From positions 4,583-68,582 of the forward strand of contig CAZRJW010000004.1 in assembly GCA_964600845.1 (NCBI GenBank): DNA of 64,000 nt, given 5' to 3'. The DNA comes from JAGOTP01 sp964600845 (GTDB taxonomy: Bacteria > Patescibacteriota > Patescibacteriia > 2-12-FULL-60-25). The stretch's first letter is position 1. The number at the start of each line of letters is the position of its first letter. Made by a program: the position numbers and the translations under genes. Under the pieces are notes generated by a model. It saw only the letters and a program-made list of their open reading frames with translations, had not been told where the DNA came from and searched no databases. Shown here in pieces: positions 51,838 through 59,495 of this stretch.

Positions 51838-51899
51838 GTGGATCTACGCCGATCCACCTTTCTGCCCGTCGGAGGAGCCTAGCGCTCCTAGCTCCTCCG
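51838..51899 (+). terminator. GC-rich hairpins after cassette B
   Basis: Two perfect hairpins: GTGGATC / GATCCAC (51838-51857) and CGGAGGAGC / GCTCCTCCG (51870-51899). No T-run follows. They hold the 15-bp word GGAGGAGCCTAGCGC (51871-51885), also found after cassette D. Confidence 0.5.
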
Positions 51900-51946
51900 G
51901 CTACCAGAGAGATCGATTCAATCTAGCGAAGACAGGACTGAAGAGC

Positions 51947-52243
51947 CTATTCCTCCACAACCTCTTCCGCTGCCAATGGTTCTTCAGTCACCTCTTCTTC
52001 AGCTACCGTTTCTTCCGCAGCAGACTCCTCTGCCTTGAAATGACCGGCTACGGCTAACTTTATCGCACGAACGTCATTGCTCGTAAGCTTTCCTCCGCTG
52101 TATTCCGTAATATGCGCATCTTGAATGTGCGCATACGCAGCCGCCTCCATCTCATCTGCTGTATATCCTCCAATTTCGTGTTGGCACTTTCTAAAGCCAA
52201 CAATTCCTTCACAGGTTGCTTCTACCCATTTTGCGTGTGCCAT
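51947..52243 (-). CDS. Small protein with Cys/His cluster and acidic tail
   Basis: 98 aa from MAHAKWVEATCEG. The N-terminal part has two Cys and several His (CEGIVGFRKCQHE then AAYAHIQDAHI), a spacing that could bind a metal in the manner of DUF1059-like proteins, though similarity is weak. The tail is Glu/Ala-rich (AEESAAEETVAEEEV). The function is unknown. The start was chosen at ATG after ACATCT rather than an upstream in-frame ATG. Confidence 0.5.
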   Translation of the reverse strand: MAHAKWVEATCEGIVGFRKCQHEIGGYTADEMEAAAYAHIQDAHITEYSGGKLTSNDVRAIKLAVAGHFKAEESAAEETVAEEEVTEEPLAAEEVVEE

Positions 52244-52350
52244 AGATGTATATGAGGAATGAGACGCTCCTTGTATAAGTGTAGTCATCCGCTAAGGGTT
52301 CGTCCATTTTTCCTGGTCCATCGTCAGAGTGTTTGCTAGCATTCCGCTAC

Positions 52351-53961
52351 ATGCAGTTCAAACTCAGTTCGCTCCTTGAGGATATTCGCGCCTATCGGAA
52401 TATCTGGGTTCTCATCCTTCTTGCCGTTGCAGCCCTCGCATTTCCGCTTGTCATCACAATCCTGAATGCAGCGCCCAAGAAAGCGATCACCCAGTTCGAA
52501 CGAATCGACTCTTTTACAAGCCAGATCGAACTCCAACCCTCCGGGCAGGCATTCGTTCAAGAGCAGTTTGTCTATAACGCGAAGGTGCATCCAAAGAAGG
52601 TCTTCGTCCGGTCACTGACACGCAACCATCCCTTTGGAGACTATTTCTTATACGATCGCGGAATCCGCTTTTCCCAGGTAACACGAAATGCCACCCCTGA
52701 ATCATTTACCACTCATCAGACGAACGAGCATATCTCCCTTCGTCTTGAAAGAAAGGCTCCGAGCATAAGCGGCGAACAGCCATACCAAATCTCGTATGTG
52801 ATTCATCAGGCGGCGAGCCAGATCGGTGAAATCGAAACGGTCCGACTCAGTCCGACTGATAGAACCTTTGGCGTGCCCATCGACGCGAGTTCCGTCACAG
52901 TCATGAGCCCCGTCGCTCCCCTACGTGCCCGATGTTACGTTGGGACTGTTCCGGGAAAAGAGGTCTATCCCTGCCGTACGGATTCGACCGGCGGAACTTT
53001 GACCCGCTTTCAAGCCATTCGTTGGCTAGAAAGCGAAGAGGGCTTGTTTATTGAGCTCGATTATCCACGCGGAACGTTCGCCTCCCCCTTGTCTGTGCGT
53101 CCCGCGCCACGCATCCCTGCCTGGATCTTGATCATCGGGGTACACCTACTCTTCATGACTGGTCTGTGGTTTTTCCTTGGCCGTGATGATCGGGGTCGAG
53201 GGGTCGTCATTCCGAGTGAAGAGGTATTGAACGACATAAAACCCTACGAAGCTGGGGCACTGCTCGCTCAAGGTCCAAGTTATGCAAGCTTCGTCGGAAT
53301 GATCCTCGATCTCGTAGAACGAGGCGCGGTGAAACTCAATCGTCAGGAAGGGGGTGGCTACCTTATGTTTAACATCGAGCGCGTGCGAGGAACCCATCGA
53401 CTGGATACGATCGAAGTCCCCGTATTGCAGAGATTATTTCAATATCCTTTTCCTTCCTCGGAGGGATCCAAGGATGAGATGGAGTATGTACGACTCGGGA
53501 AGCATTCAGAAGAGACTCGTCTCGCCTATCGCTTATTCGAGAAAAAAGTTCATGAACGCCTCGTGAGCCGTGACTGGTATTCTTCCAACGTCAGCGTCAT
53601 TCAACTTCTCAGCACATGTATCCTGGTCGGGTGGACCATTGGGCTGTACCTCGTCTTAGAGGGTCGTCTCAACGATCCGGGGCTCCAGCTGATGCAGCTT
53701 CAAATCTTCCTTCTCCTGCCGTTTGTGTACTTCATGCCACATCTCACAAAAGCCGGGGCACTGGCCCGGGAGCAAGTGAAAGGTCTCGCCTGGTACATCC
53801 GTGTTGCCGAAAAAGACCGACTCGCGTTTCACGAAAATCCCCAGCAGCTTCACCTAAAGCCCGGAACGCATCTCGCCTATGCCGTCGCTCTTGGTATCTA
53901 CAAAGATTGGGAACGCCACTTCCTTGCGGGCTACGAAAAGACAGAGAGTTCCAAGCATTAA
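52351..53961 (+). CDS. DUF2207 membrane protein
   Basis: 536 aa from MQFKLSS. It has an N-terminal membrane helix (about residues 23-43), the extracytoplasmic DUF2207 beta domain (SFTSQIELQPSGQAFVQEQFVY is the family start, about residues 50-70), a second membrane helix (about 253-271), a cytoplasmic winged-helix-like part (GALLAQGPSYASFVGMILDLVERGAV) and C-terminal membrane helices. Common in CPR and Gram-positives; role unknown. TAGCAT lies 8 nt before ATG. Confidence 0.82.
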   Translation: MQFKLSSLLEDIRAYRNIWVLILLAVAALAFPLVITILNAAPKKAITQFERIDSFTSQIELQPSGQAFVQEQFVYNAKVHPKKVFVRSLTRNHPFGDYFLYDRGIRFSQVTRNATPESFTTHQTNEHISLRLERKAPSISGEQPYQISYVIHQAASQIGEIETVRLSPTDRTFGVPIDASSVTVMSPVAPLRARCYVGTVPGKEVYPCRTDSTGGTLTRFQAIRWLESEEGLFIELDYPRGTFASPLSVRPAPRIPAWILIIGVHLLFMTGLWFFLGRDDRGRGVVIPSEEVLNDIKPYEAGALLAQGPSYASFVGMILDLVERGAVKLNRQEGGGYLMFNIERVRGTHRLDTIEVPVLQRLFQYPFPSSEGSKDEMEYVRLGKHSEETRLAYRLFEKKVHERLVSRDWYSSNVSVIQLLSTCILVGWTIGLYLVLEGRLNDPGLQLMQLQIFLLLPFVYFMPHLTKAGALAREQVKGLAWYIRVAEKDRLAFHENPQQLHLKPGTHLAYAVALGIYKDWERHFLAGYEKTESSKH

Positions 53962-53980
53962 TCATCGAATAAAACACCCT

Positions 53981-54229
53981 ATGGCCAACATCAAAATCTA
54001 TACCTCCCTCGGATGCGGGTACTGCACATCCGCCAAACGACTCTTCTCATCGCTCGGGGCAACCTACGAAGAGATCTCTCTCTGGAGCAATCCGGACCTC
54101 GCCGATGAGCTCCGCACAAAACATAATTGGAGCAGTGTTCCCATGATTTTTATCGATGACACGTTTATGGGTGGGTATGAAGATATCGCAGCACTCCATA
54201 AACAGGGGCTGCTCCAACCGTTACTGTAA
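53981..54229 (+). CDS. Glutaredoxin-like protein
   Basis: 82 aa, thioredoxin fold. The dithiol active site CGYC is near residue 12, with cis-Pro in SSVPMIFIDD and GGYEDIAAL for substrate binding. It reduces disulfides or glutathionylated proteins, or couples to another thiol system; no glutathione genes are in the window. It begins 19 nt after the DUF2207 stop and follows CACCCT directly. Confidence 0.88.
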   Translation: MANIKIYTSLGCGYCTSAKRLFSSLGATYEEISLWSNPDLADELRTKHNWSSVPMIFIDDTFMGGYEDIAALHKQGLLQPLL

Positions 54230-54275
54230 GCGTTATACACTTCCCCGTCGCTTCACTGAGAGATAAAGTATCCCT

Positions 54276-54767
54276 ATGAACAACGAGAAATTTCCCCCTT
54301 CCGCTCCGCAAGCACCTGAAACAGCCATTGAAGTCGCGCCGTTGAGTGGCACGGTTGTCTCTGCCGCCGAAGTTGCGATCGATATTGAGTTATACAAGCG
54401 GGAGATCCTTCCCCTAACAGACAAGCTCGCTGAGAAAGTCGGAGGCTTTACATTTAGCGGCCTCACAGAGGAGAGCATTGCGGCAATACAAGCAGGCGAG
54501 GAATACAACCCACCCGGCATGCCGAGCGTTGTTGAGTTGATGGCGCTGTGTGAGGAAAAGGGCATTCAATTTGTCGCCGGGACAGATCCTGCGAGTGGAA
54601 ATGCCTTCTTTGTTCCTACCGGCTGTGACCCAGACGATCATGACTACTTCAGCCTTCGTCCTAAACATTTGAAGATTACAGACGACATGGATCCGGACCT
54701 CATCCGGTTTGTCCGCTTTTACCAGTTCTACGCGGAATACGCGGCGGCGAAGAAAAAGAACAAATAA
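54276..54767 (+). CDS. Hypothetical cytosolic protein
   Basis: 163 aa, no membrane segment. The N-terminal 30 residues are Pro/Ala-rich. The body is mixed (IELYKREILPLTDKLAEKVG, SVVELMALCEEKGIQFVAG, GCDPDDHDYFSLRPKHL) and ends in a basic KKKNK. I do not recognise it. TAAAGT lies 6 nt before ATG. It ends at a strong terminator. Confidence 0.6.
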   Translation: MNNEKFPPSAPQAPETAIEVAPLSGTVVSAAEVAIDIELYKREILPLTDKLAEKVGGFTFSGLTEESIAAIQAGEEYNPPGMPSVVELMALCEEKGIQFVAGTDPASGNAFFVPTGCDPDDHDYFSLRPKHLKITDDMDPDLIRFVRFYQFYAEYAAAKKKNK

Positions 54768-54784
54768 TACAAAGATCAATTTAT

Positions 54785-54816
54785 AAAAAAGCTGTCATGC
54801 GTATGACAGCTTTTTT
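54785..54816. terminator. Bidirectional terminator between convergent genes
   Basis: A perfect 14-bp stem AAAAAAGCTGTCAT / ATGACAGCTTTTTT with GCGT loop. Confidence 0.92.
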
Positions 54817-54830
54817 ATGCGTGGAATCGA

Positions 54831-55838
54831 TCAAGAAAAATCGCTCTTGTAGATCGAGGTGAGTGTGTAGAGCAAGCTGACGGCCAGCGGACCAATCAAC
54901 AACCCCACAGGTCCAAATAAGGCGATCCCACCCAATACAGCGAAGAGAATGAACAGTGGCGGAATGCTGATCTTGCTTCCGATCACGAGTGGACTCAAGA
55001 AGTTATCGATCGCTCCCACGAGAATCGCTGACCAGGCCGCCATTCCAATCGCTCCCCAGGTATTTCCCGTCGAAAAGAGGAAGATGATGGACGGAACGGA
55101 AACAAAGGCGGTTCCGATCGTTGGCAAGAGTGAAGAGAACATCGCCACCAATCCCCAGAGGGCGGGATTCGGCACCCCAAAGAGTGCTAATCCAATCCCC
55201 ATGAGCAACCCTTGAATGATCGCGATCAACAAATATCCTTTTATAACCCCATCAATTGATTGAGCGAGCTTTGTCAGAATTTTTGTATCGTCCCGATCCG
55301 GTAACGGGCTAAACCTCACCACCTCTTTGACCCAGCGGGCGCCATCTTTCAAGAAGTAGAACAAGCTAATGAACATTAAGAGGACCGCAAAGAGCGTTGA
55401 TACGGTCGAAGCGAAGACGGACGCGAGATTTTTTGTCACGAGCGAGATACTATCTGATGCTCGTTCCCGTAAATCGAAGGAAAATCCTTCTGGCAGGATC
55501 GTTTGCAGAGAACGATTGATCGTATCCAGGAAAGCAACGGCTCCTCTTCCATCCGCCAGCTCACGATAGGCGTCTTGTGACTGGTGGAAGACCAACGTGC
55601 CAATGCCGATCAAGGGAATTCCCAACGCAACCGCGAAGAGAGTGATCACGAGAAGTGCCGCGGGAAAGTCGGGAACTTTCCTGGCACGCAACCATAAGAA
55701 AATTGGATGCAAAACGACCGCAAACGAAGCTCCTACAATTAAGACTGCTAGGAAAGGCCGGAAAATCAACGCCACTAATAGAAACGTCAGGAGGGACAGG
55801 GTGAAAAAGAACCACTTTTCTGTAATGTGTGCTTTCAT
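54831..55838 (-). CDS. AI-2E family transporter (PerM/YdiK-like)
   Basis: 335 aa from MKAHITEKW, eight predicted membrane segments. Family core motifs: FKDGARWVKEV-type (LKDGARWVKEVVRFSPLP), IKGYLLIAIIQGLLMGIGLALFGVP (split) and FSSLLPTIGTAFVSVP. The family includes the autoinducer-2 exporter TqsA and Na+/H+ antiporters; the substrate here is unknown. TATAAT lies 6 nt before ATG, a clean leaderless arrangement. Divergent from the SET-domain gene. Confidence 0.9.
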   Translation of the reverse strand: MKAHITEKWFFFTLSLLTFLLVALIFRPFLAVLIVGASFAVVLHPIFLWLRARKVPDFPAALLVITLFAVALGIPLIGIGTLVFHQSQDAYRELADGRGAVAFLDTINRSLQTILPEGFSFDLRERASDSISLVTKNLASVFASTVSTLFAVLLMFISLFYFLKDGARWVKEVVRFSPLPDRDDTKILTKLAQSIDGVIKGYLLIAIIQGLLMGIGLALFGVPNPALWGLVAMFSSLLPTIGTAFVSVPSIIFLFSTGNTWGAIGMAAWSAILVGAIDNFLSPLVIGSKISIPPLFILFAVLGGIALFGPVGLLIGPLAVSLLYTLTSIYKSDFS

Positions 55839-55919
55839 AAGGGGATTATACCTTATATTTGGCAGAGTGCTACGTCTATCCTGTATACTTGCGTCCTCCT
55901 TTCTGCCCCATCCTCCGCT

Positions 55920-56333
55920 ATGCCCCATCCTCTCCCCCGTCCTCCGATTTTTTCTCTCCGCGTTGGCAAAAGCGCGGCAGGATTCGGGATTTTTGCGGTC
56001 GAGGAGATCCCCGCCGGGCGGTTCATTCTCGAATACTGGGGAGAGCTTGTCACAAGTGACGTCGCGGATAAGGTGGGCGGCCGCTATTTATTTGACCTAG
56101 AAAATGGAAATGCGATTCTTGGGGGCACGCGCAAGAACATCGCGCGCTACGTAAACCATGCTTGTCGGCCAAATGCCGAGACGCGCACGGTGGGCAATCG
56201 TATCTACATCTTCTCCACCAAGCGCATCAAAGCGGGAGAAGAAATCACGTACGACTACGGAAAGGACTATTTCACTCGCATTATCACGCCGAAAAAGTGT
56301 ATTTGTAAGACCTGTCTGAAGCGACGAGCCTAG
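55920..56333 (+). CDS. SET-domain protein methyltransferase
   Basis: 137 aa from MPHPLPRPP. SET motifs: SAAGFGIFAVEEIPAGRFI (SAM site 1), ARYVNHACRPNAE (the NHxCxPN motif), GEEITYDYG (catalytic Tyr region). A post-SET-like CICKTC closes the active site. It is a lysine methyltransferase by family; its bacterial target is unknown (ribosomal protein or chromatin-like protein). The short N-terminal Pro-rich tail is not conserved. The promoter TATACT lies about 30 nt upstream. Confidence 0.87.
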   Translation: MPHPLPRPPIFSLRVGKSAAGFGIFAVEEIPAGRFILEYWGELVTSDVADKVGGRYLFDLENGNAILGGTRKNIARYVNHACRPNAETRTVGNRIYIFSTKRIKAGEEITYDYGKDYFTRIITPKKCICKTCLKRRA

Positions 56334-56349
56334 ACTCACCTCTCTTCAG

Positions 56350-56378
56350 TTGACCGCTGCGTCGCTGTGTGATGAATT
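56350..56378 (+). promoter_or_regulatory. Promoter of cassette C
   Basis: TTGACC (56350-56355), 17-bp spacer, TGAATT (56373-56378). Confidence 0.4.
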
Positions 56379-56392
56379 ATTCGCACAGCGAC
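56361..56392 (+). promoter_or_regulatory. Inverted repeat in the cassette C promoter/leader
   Basis: Arms GTCGCTGTG (56361-56369) and CACAGCGAC (56384-56392), perfect 9 bp, with a 14-nt loop. It overlaps the putative -10 and ends directly at the Shine-Dalgarno AAGGAG (56393-56398), so it could be an operator or a translation-controlling hairpin. Confidence 0.55.
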
Positions 56393-56408
56393 AAGGAGAC
56401 ATCAGGTC

Positions 56409-56774
56409 ATGCTAAAAACGGAACAGGGTGCTCGAATCCTTCATCTGCTCTCGATCCGAGGCAACAACTCAGACGCTGCCGATCGTGTACGCGAACTGCT
56501 GAAAGCGAAGCTCTGGGCGGAAGAGACCTACAAAGGTCTCCTGCTCACCCTCGCCGAGAACAGGTGGCTCCACGAAGAACGCTTCCCTCTCATTGAACGA
56601 CTGAAGGGAGATGCCCTTAACGAGTATGAGTTCATGCACCTGGACGCGTTAAGCCTCCTGGTCGGCGTTCCGCTCGAACCCGCCGTGCTGATCAAAGAGG
56701 AGCACGCTGGTGAAAAGCGCTGGTACGCGGCGTATCTCGACCTTGTCCGTCTCAAGGCGCTTCTCGCAGCCTGA
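56409..56774 (+). CDS. GC-rich orphan with Shine-Dalgarno sequence (cassette C)
   Basis: 121 aa, mostly alpha-helical, no recognised domain. It is rich in Leu, Glu, Arg and Ala (GARILHLLSIRGNNSD, ADRVRELLKAKLWAEETYKG is near residue 22-40, ENRWLHEERFPLIERLKGD). The gene has AAGGAG 10 nt before ATG and higher GC than the flanking core genes. A GC-rich hairpin follows. The function is unknown; it could be a small regulatory or scaffold protein. Confidence 0.55.
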   Translation: MLKTEQGARILHLLSIRGNNSDAADRVRELLKAKLWAEETYKGLLLTLAENRWLHEERFPLIERLKGDALNEYEFMHLDALSLLVGVPLEPAVLIKEEHAGEKRWYAAYLDLVRLKALLAA

Positions 56775-56799
56775 AAGAGACCGCTGTCTTTCTCCTCCA

Positions 56800-56832
56800 C
56801 CCCACGACCATCGACCCGGTTCGTGGGGCGAT
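56800..56832 (+). terminator. Hairpin after cassette C
   Basis: A perfect 8-bp stem CCCCACGA / TCGTGGGG with a 13-nt loop, then a weak T-rich tail (GTGTTT). Confidence 0.55.
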
Positions 56833-56893
56833 GTGTTTATGCGACATCTTCACGTTGACGCTGGCTCGGGAGCAATCTAGTATTCACAACATC

Positions 56894-57664
56894 ATGCTCC
56901 TTGCTCTTGCGATCCCCGCCTTCCTCGCTGGATTTCTGATGTTTCTTGCGCCCTGCACACTTCCCCTTGTGCCTGGCTATCTGGCGTTTATCAGCGGGGT
57001 GTCTGTCCACGAGACACAGAAAAACAAAGAAGACGCGGGATCCATACGCAAAAAGATTCTCTGGAACGCGCTGTTCTATATTTTGGGCTTTAGTGTCGTC
57101 TTCATCTTGCTCGGGACGCTCTTAAGCAGCCTCGGACGCTACGGCTTTGGGAATTATCGCGTCTATCTTGAAAAAATCAGCGGTGGATTGATCCTCCTCT
57201 TAGGCCTCTCGATGACGCGCCTCTTCGATCTCTCGTTCTTTGATTTTCTCGCAAAAGACCGGCATTTCACCTTCACACGGAAGCTCGCCCCGGGAAAACC
57301 CTTGAGCTCCTTTCTCTTCGGAGCCACGTTCGCCCTTGGTTGGTCTCCCTGCATCGGTCCGATCTTGGGGTCGATTCTGCTCCTCGCTTCGACTTCCGGA
57401 ACGATTCTTGAAGGGACGTTTCTGCTCGCCGTCTTTTCCCTTGGGTTAGCGGTCCCCTTTTTCCTTGTCGCGCTTGGGATCGGACAAGCGACAAAAATCA
57501 TTCGTCAGATGAGCAAGTACTTGTCGCTCTTTTCCGTCATTGGAGGGATCTTGATTGCGATGCTTGGTCTCCTTGTCCTCACGGGACATATGGATCTTTG
57601 GACCGGGCTTTTCTTCCGCGTATTTCGTTTTATGAACTATGACGGCTTGTTGAAGTACTTTTAG
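56894..57664 (+). CDS. CcdA/DsbD-like thiol-disulfide membrane transporter
   Basis: 256 aa from MLLALAIPAF, six membrane segments. The two redox Cys are in FLAPCTLPLVPGYLAF (about residue 19) and LGWSPCIGPILGS, as in CcdA. It carries reducing power from cytoplasm to the outside. TAGTAT lies 10 nt before ATG. The stop overlaps the convergent hydrolase stop, sharing TTAG. Confidence 0.88.
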   Translation: MLLALAIPAFLAGFLMFLAPCTLPLVPGYLAFISGVSVHETQKNKEDAGSIRKKILWNALFYILGFSVVFILLGTLLSSLGRYGFGNYRVYLEKISGGLILLLGLSMTRLFDLSFFDFLAKDRHFTFTRKLAPGKPLSSFLFGATFALGWSPCIGPILGSILLLASTSGTILEGTFLLAVFSLGLAVPFFLVALGIGQATKIIRQMSKYLSLFSVIGGILIAMLGLLVLTGHMDLWTGLFFRVFRFMNYDGLLKYF

Positions 57665-58542
57665 ACTGCTTTTGCAAACGCTCCGTTCACAGGAACTTTA
57701 AGGTACACGGCTCCATTCTCCTCTGGGTCGGGTAGCCTTCCTGCGCGGATATTGATTTGAATAGACGGAATAATCAGGCGAGGCATCCCAAGCGTCGCGT
57801 CTCGCTGAGCGCGTGTCTGAATAAACTCCTGTTTCGTCACGCCTTCAGAAACATGCCTATTTCTTTGTTTTTGTTCTTCGACGGTTGATTCCCATCGATA
57901 CTCGCTTCTTCCTTCAGAGAGATAATCGTGACAGAGAAAGATTCTGGTTTCGCTCGGGAGTTGATACACGCGATGAATCGAATCGAAGAGCGCTTCGGCA
58001 CTTCCCCCTGGAAAATCACAACGCGCCGTTCCGTAGTCAGGCATAAAAATCGTGTCCCCCACGAACAGTGCATCCCCAATCAGATACGAGACATCGGCGG
58101 GAGTATGACCCGGGGTCGCCATCACAGTCGCTGTTAGGGAGCCGATCGCAAAGACCTCCCCGTCTTTCCAGAGATGGTCGAATTGACTCCCATCCGTAGG
58201 GAAACGTTCCGAGAGATGAAAGACGCTCGCAAAGACCTTCTGCACATCTACGATTCGCTCCCCGATCGCGATCTTCCCACCAAGTTGCTGCTGCAGATAG
58301 TGGGCCGCGGTCACGTGATCGGCATGGGCATGCGTTTCGAGAATCCAAACAACCGAGTAGCGCTCCCGACGAATAAGCTCGATGATCTGGTTCGCATTCT
58401 CAAACGAGAGCGTTCCACTCGATGGATCGAAATCAAGCACGCTATCAATAATCGCCGCTTCTCGCGTCTCGGGATCAGCCACGACATGCGTTACCGTAAA
58501 GGTCGCCTTGTCGAAAAATGAATGGATGAGGGGTTGAAGCAT
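57661..58542 (-). CDS. Metallo-beta-lactamase-fold persulfide dioxygenase-like hydrolase
   Basis: 293 aa. Metal motif ETHAHADHV and ATPGHTPADVSYLIG are present, with the persulfide-dioxygenase (ETHE1/Blh) signature GDTIFMPDYGTARCDFPGG and LCHDYLSEGR. A glyoxalase II is the alternative, but the DYGTARCDFPGG run is typical of sulfur dioxygenases. It likely oxidises glutathione-like or protein persulfides. It belongs to the operon with the rhodanese and the CsoR/CstR-type repressor. Confidence 0.85.
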   Translation of the reverse strand: MLQPLIHSFFDKATFTVTHVVADPETREAAIIDSVLDFDPSSGTLSFENANQIIELIRRERYSVVWILETHAHADHVTAAHYLQQQLGGKIAIGERIVDVQKVFASVFHLSERFPTDGSQFDHLWKDGEVFAIGSLTATVMATPGHTPADVSYLIGDALFVGDTIFMPDYGTARCDFPGGSAEALFDSIHRVYQLPSETRIFLCHDYLSEGRSEYRWESTVEEQKQRNRHVSEGVTKQEFIQTRAQRDATLGMPRLIIPSIQINIRAGRLPDPEENGAVYLKVPVNGAFAKAV

Positions 58543-58563
58543 ACGGATAAGGGATCGAATCTC

Positions 58564-59088
58564 TTATTGCTTATTCCACGGCATCTTTGAGAGGAGAAGT
58601 GCCATTCCACACCATCCCGTCAGGCCGGCAAATACCAATCCTGCACCGATGAAGCCTGGAAGGAGAAGGAACCCGACCCCTCCTACGTACGTGAGAACCA
58701 CACCGAGCAAAATAAGTGAACCAGCCACAATAAAAACCTGCTGTGTCAGAGGAATCCGAGAAGACGTCGAGGCTGTTTTTAGCCCGGCTGTTTCCCAGGC
58801 CATAAGACCTCCTTCCACGTTCACAAGTTCCGCCTTCACTCCTAAGCGTTCCAGCTCTTCAATCGCACGCTTGCTTCGATTTCCAGAACGGCAATGGACG
58901 TAGATCGTCTTTTTTTCTTGCAGCTCTGACAGGCGCGCCGCGAGCTGATCGAGCGGCATGCTTTTTACGCCTTCAATATGTTTTGCTTTGTACTCATCCG
59001 GTGTACAGACATTGATAAATTCAACGGTTGAGTTAGATTTCTCTGCTTCCAATGTTTGCTGAAAGGCGGAGATCGAAATGTGCTTCAT
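58564..59088 (-). CDS. Rhodanese domain fused to DUF2892 membrane domain
   Basis: 174 aa. The N-terminal rhodanese has the active-site loop HCRSGNRSKRA (catalytic Cys about residue 66). The C-terminus holds two membrane helices of the YgaP/DUF2892 type (IVAGSLILLGVVLTYVGGVG and LAFAGLTGW-like ending). It binds and transfers sulfane sulfur at the membrane. It lies between the repressor gene and the dioxygenase gene with short gaps (14 and 21 nt). Confidence 0.9.
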   Translation of the reverse strand: MKHISISAFQQTLEAEKSNSTVEFINVCTPDEYKAKHIEGVKSMPLDQLAARLSELQEKKTIYVHCRSGNRSKRAIEELERLGVKAELVNVEGGLMAWETAGLKTASTSSRIPLTQQVFIVAGSLILLGVVLTYVGGVGFLLLPGFIGAGLVFAGLTGWCGMALLLSKMPWNKQ

Positions 59089-59102
59089 AGGTAGGAGGGA
59101 GC

Positions 59103-59369
59103 TTAAGAACGAATGAGATCAAGAAGGGCGCTGTATTCCGGAGAATCATGCGCGGAAGACACTTGCTTGGGCGAAAAAAACGTCTTCTCTAGAAAACAGG
59201 CCACGAATGCATGCTTCAGTGAAGAAAATGATCGAGATGCTGCCCGAAGAGTTGCACCCGACTTCACGCAATCGGGCGAATCTGACTGAAGCTCTCTCTT
59301 GATAGAGGCGAGCTGTCCTTCGAGACGGCTGATGTGGTCGATCAAGGGTTTACAGTCTGAACTTGGCAT
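59103..59369 (-). CDS. CsoR/CstR-family repressor
   Basis: 88 aa, all-alpha. The family pattern is LIDHISRLEGQLASIKREL then DCVKSGATLRAASRSFSSLKHAFVACFLE. Cys34 and Cys58 are visible; the 24-residue spacing differs from the 29 between Cys31 and Cys60 in S. aureus CstR, and the His of copper-binding CsoR is not evident. Control of rhodanese and persulfide-dioxygenase genes argues for sulfur sensing, by context. The promoter carries a textbook operator (59389-59406). Confidence 0.82.
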   Translation of the reverse strand: MPSSDCKPLIDHISRLEGQLASIKRELQSDSPDCVKSGATLRAASRSFSSLKHAFVACFLEKTFFSPKQVSSAHDSPEYSALLDLIRS

Positions 59370-59380
59370 AGGGTAGGTTC

Positions 59381-59410
59381 AGTGTACCCATACCCCTGGG
59401 GGTATGTAAA
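59381..59410 (-). promoter_or_regulatory. Promoter of the persulfide operon with CsoR-type operator
   Basis: Minus strand TTTACA (59410-59405), 18-bp spacer, TACACT (59386-59381). Operator CATACCCC-TG-GGGGTATG (59389-59406), perfect 8-bp arms, occupies the spacer. G/C-tract palindromes flanked by TA are typical of CsoR/RcnR/CstR sites. The transcript would start about 5 nt before ATG. Confidence 0.82.
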
Positions 59411-59428
59411 GGACCGACCTAAACAGAC

Positions 59429-59482
59429 CATCCCGCCCACGCGCTAGGCTCCTCCTCCGAGGAACCGCGCATGAGCGGGATG
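59429..59482 (-). terminator. GC-rich hairpin region after cassette D
   Basis: An outer 8-bp stem CATCCCGC / GCGGGATG (59429-59436, 59475-59482) and an inner TCCTC / GAGGA. It contains the shared word GCGCTAGGCTCCTCC (59441-59455), the reverse complement of the one after cassette B. A T-run follows only on the plus strand. Confidence 0.5.
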
Positions 59483-59495
59483 TTTTTCTTCGCGG

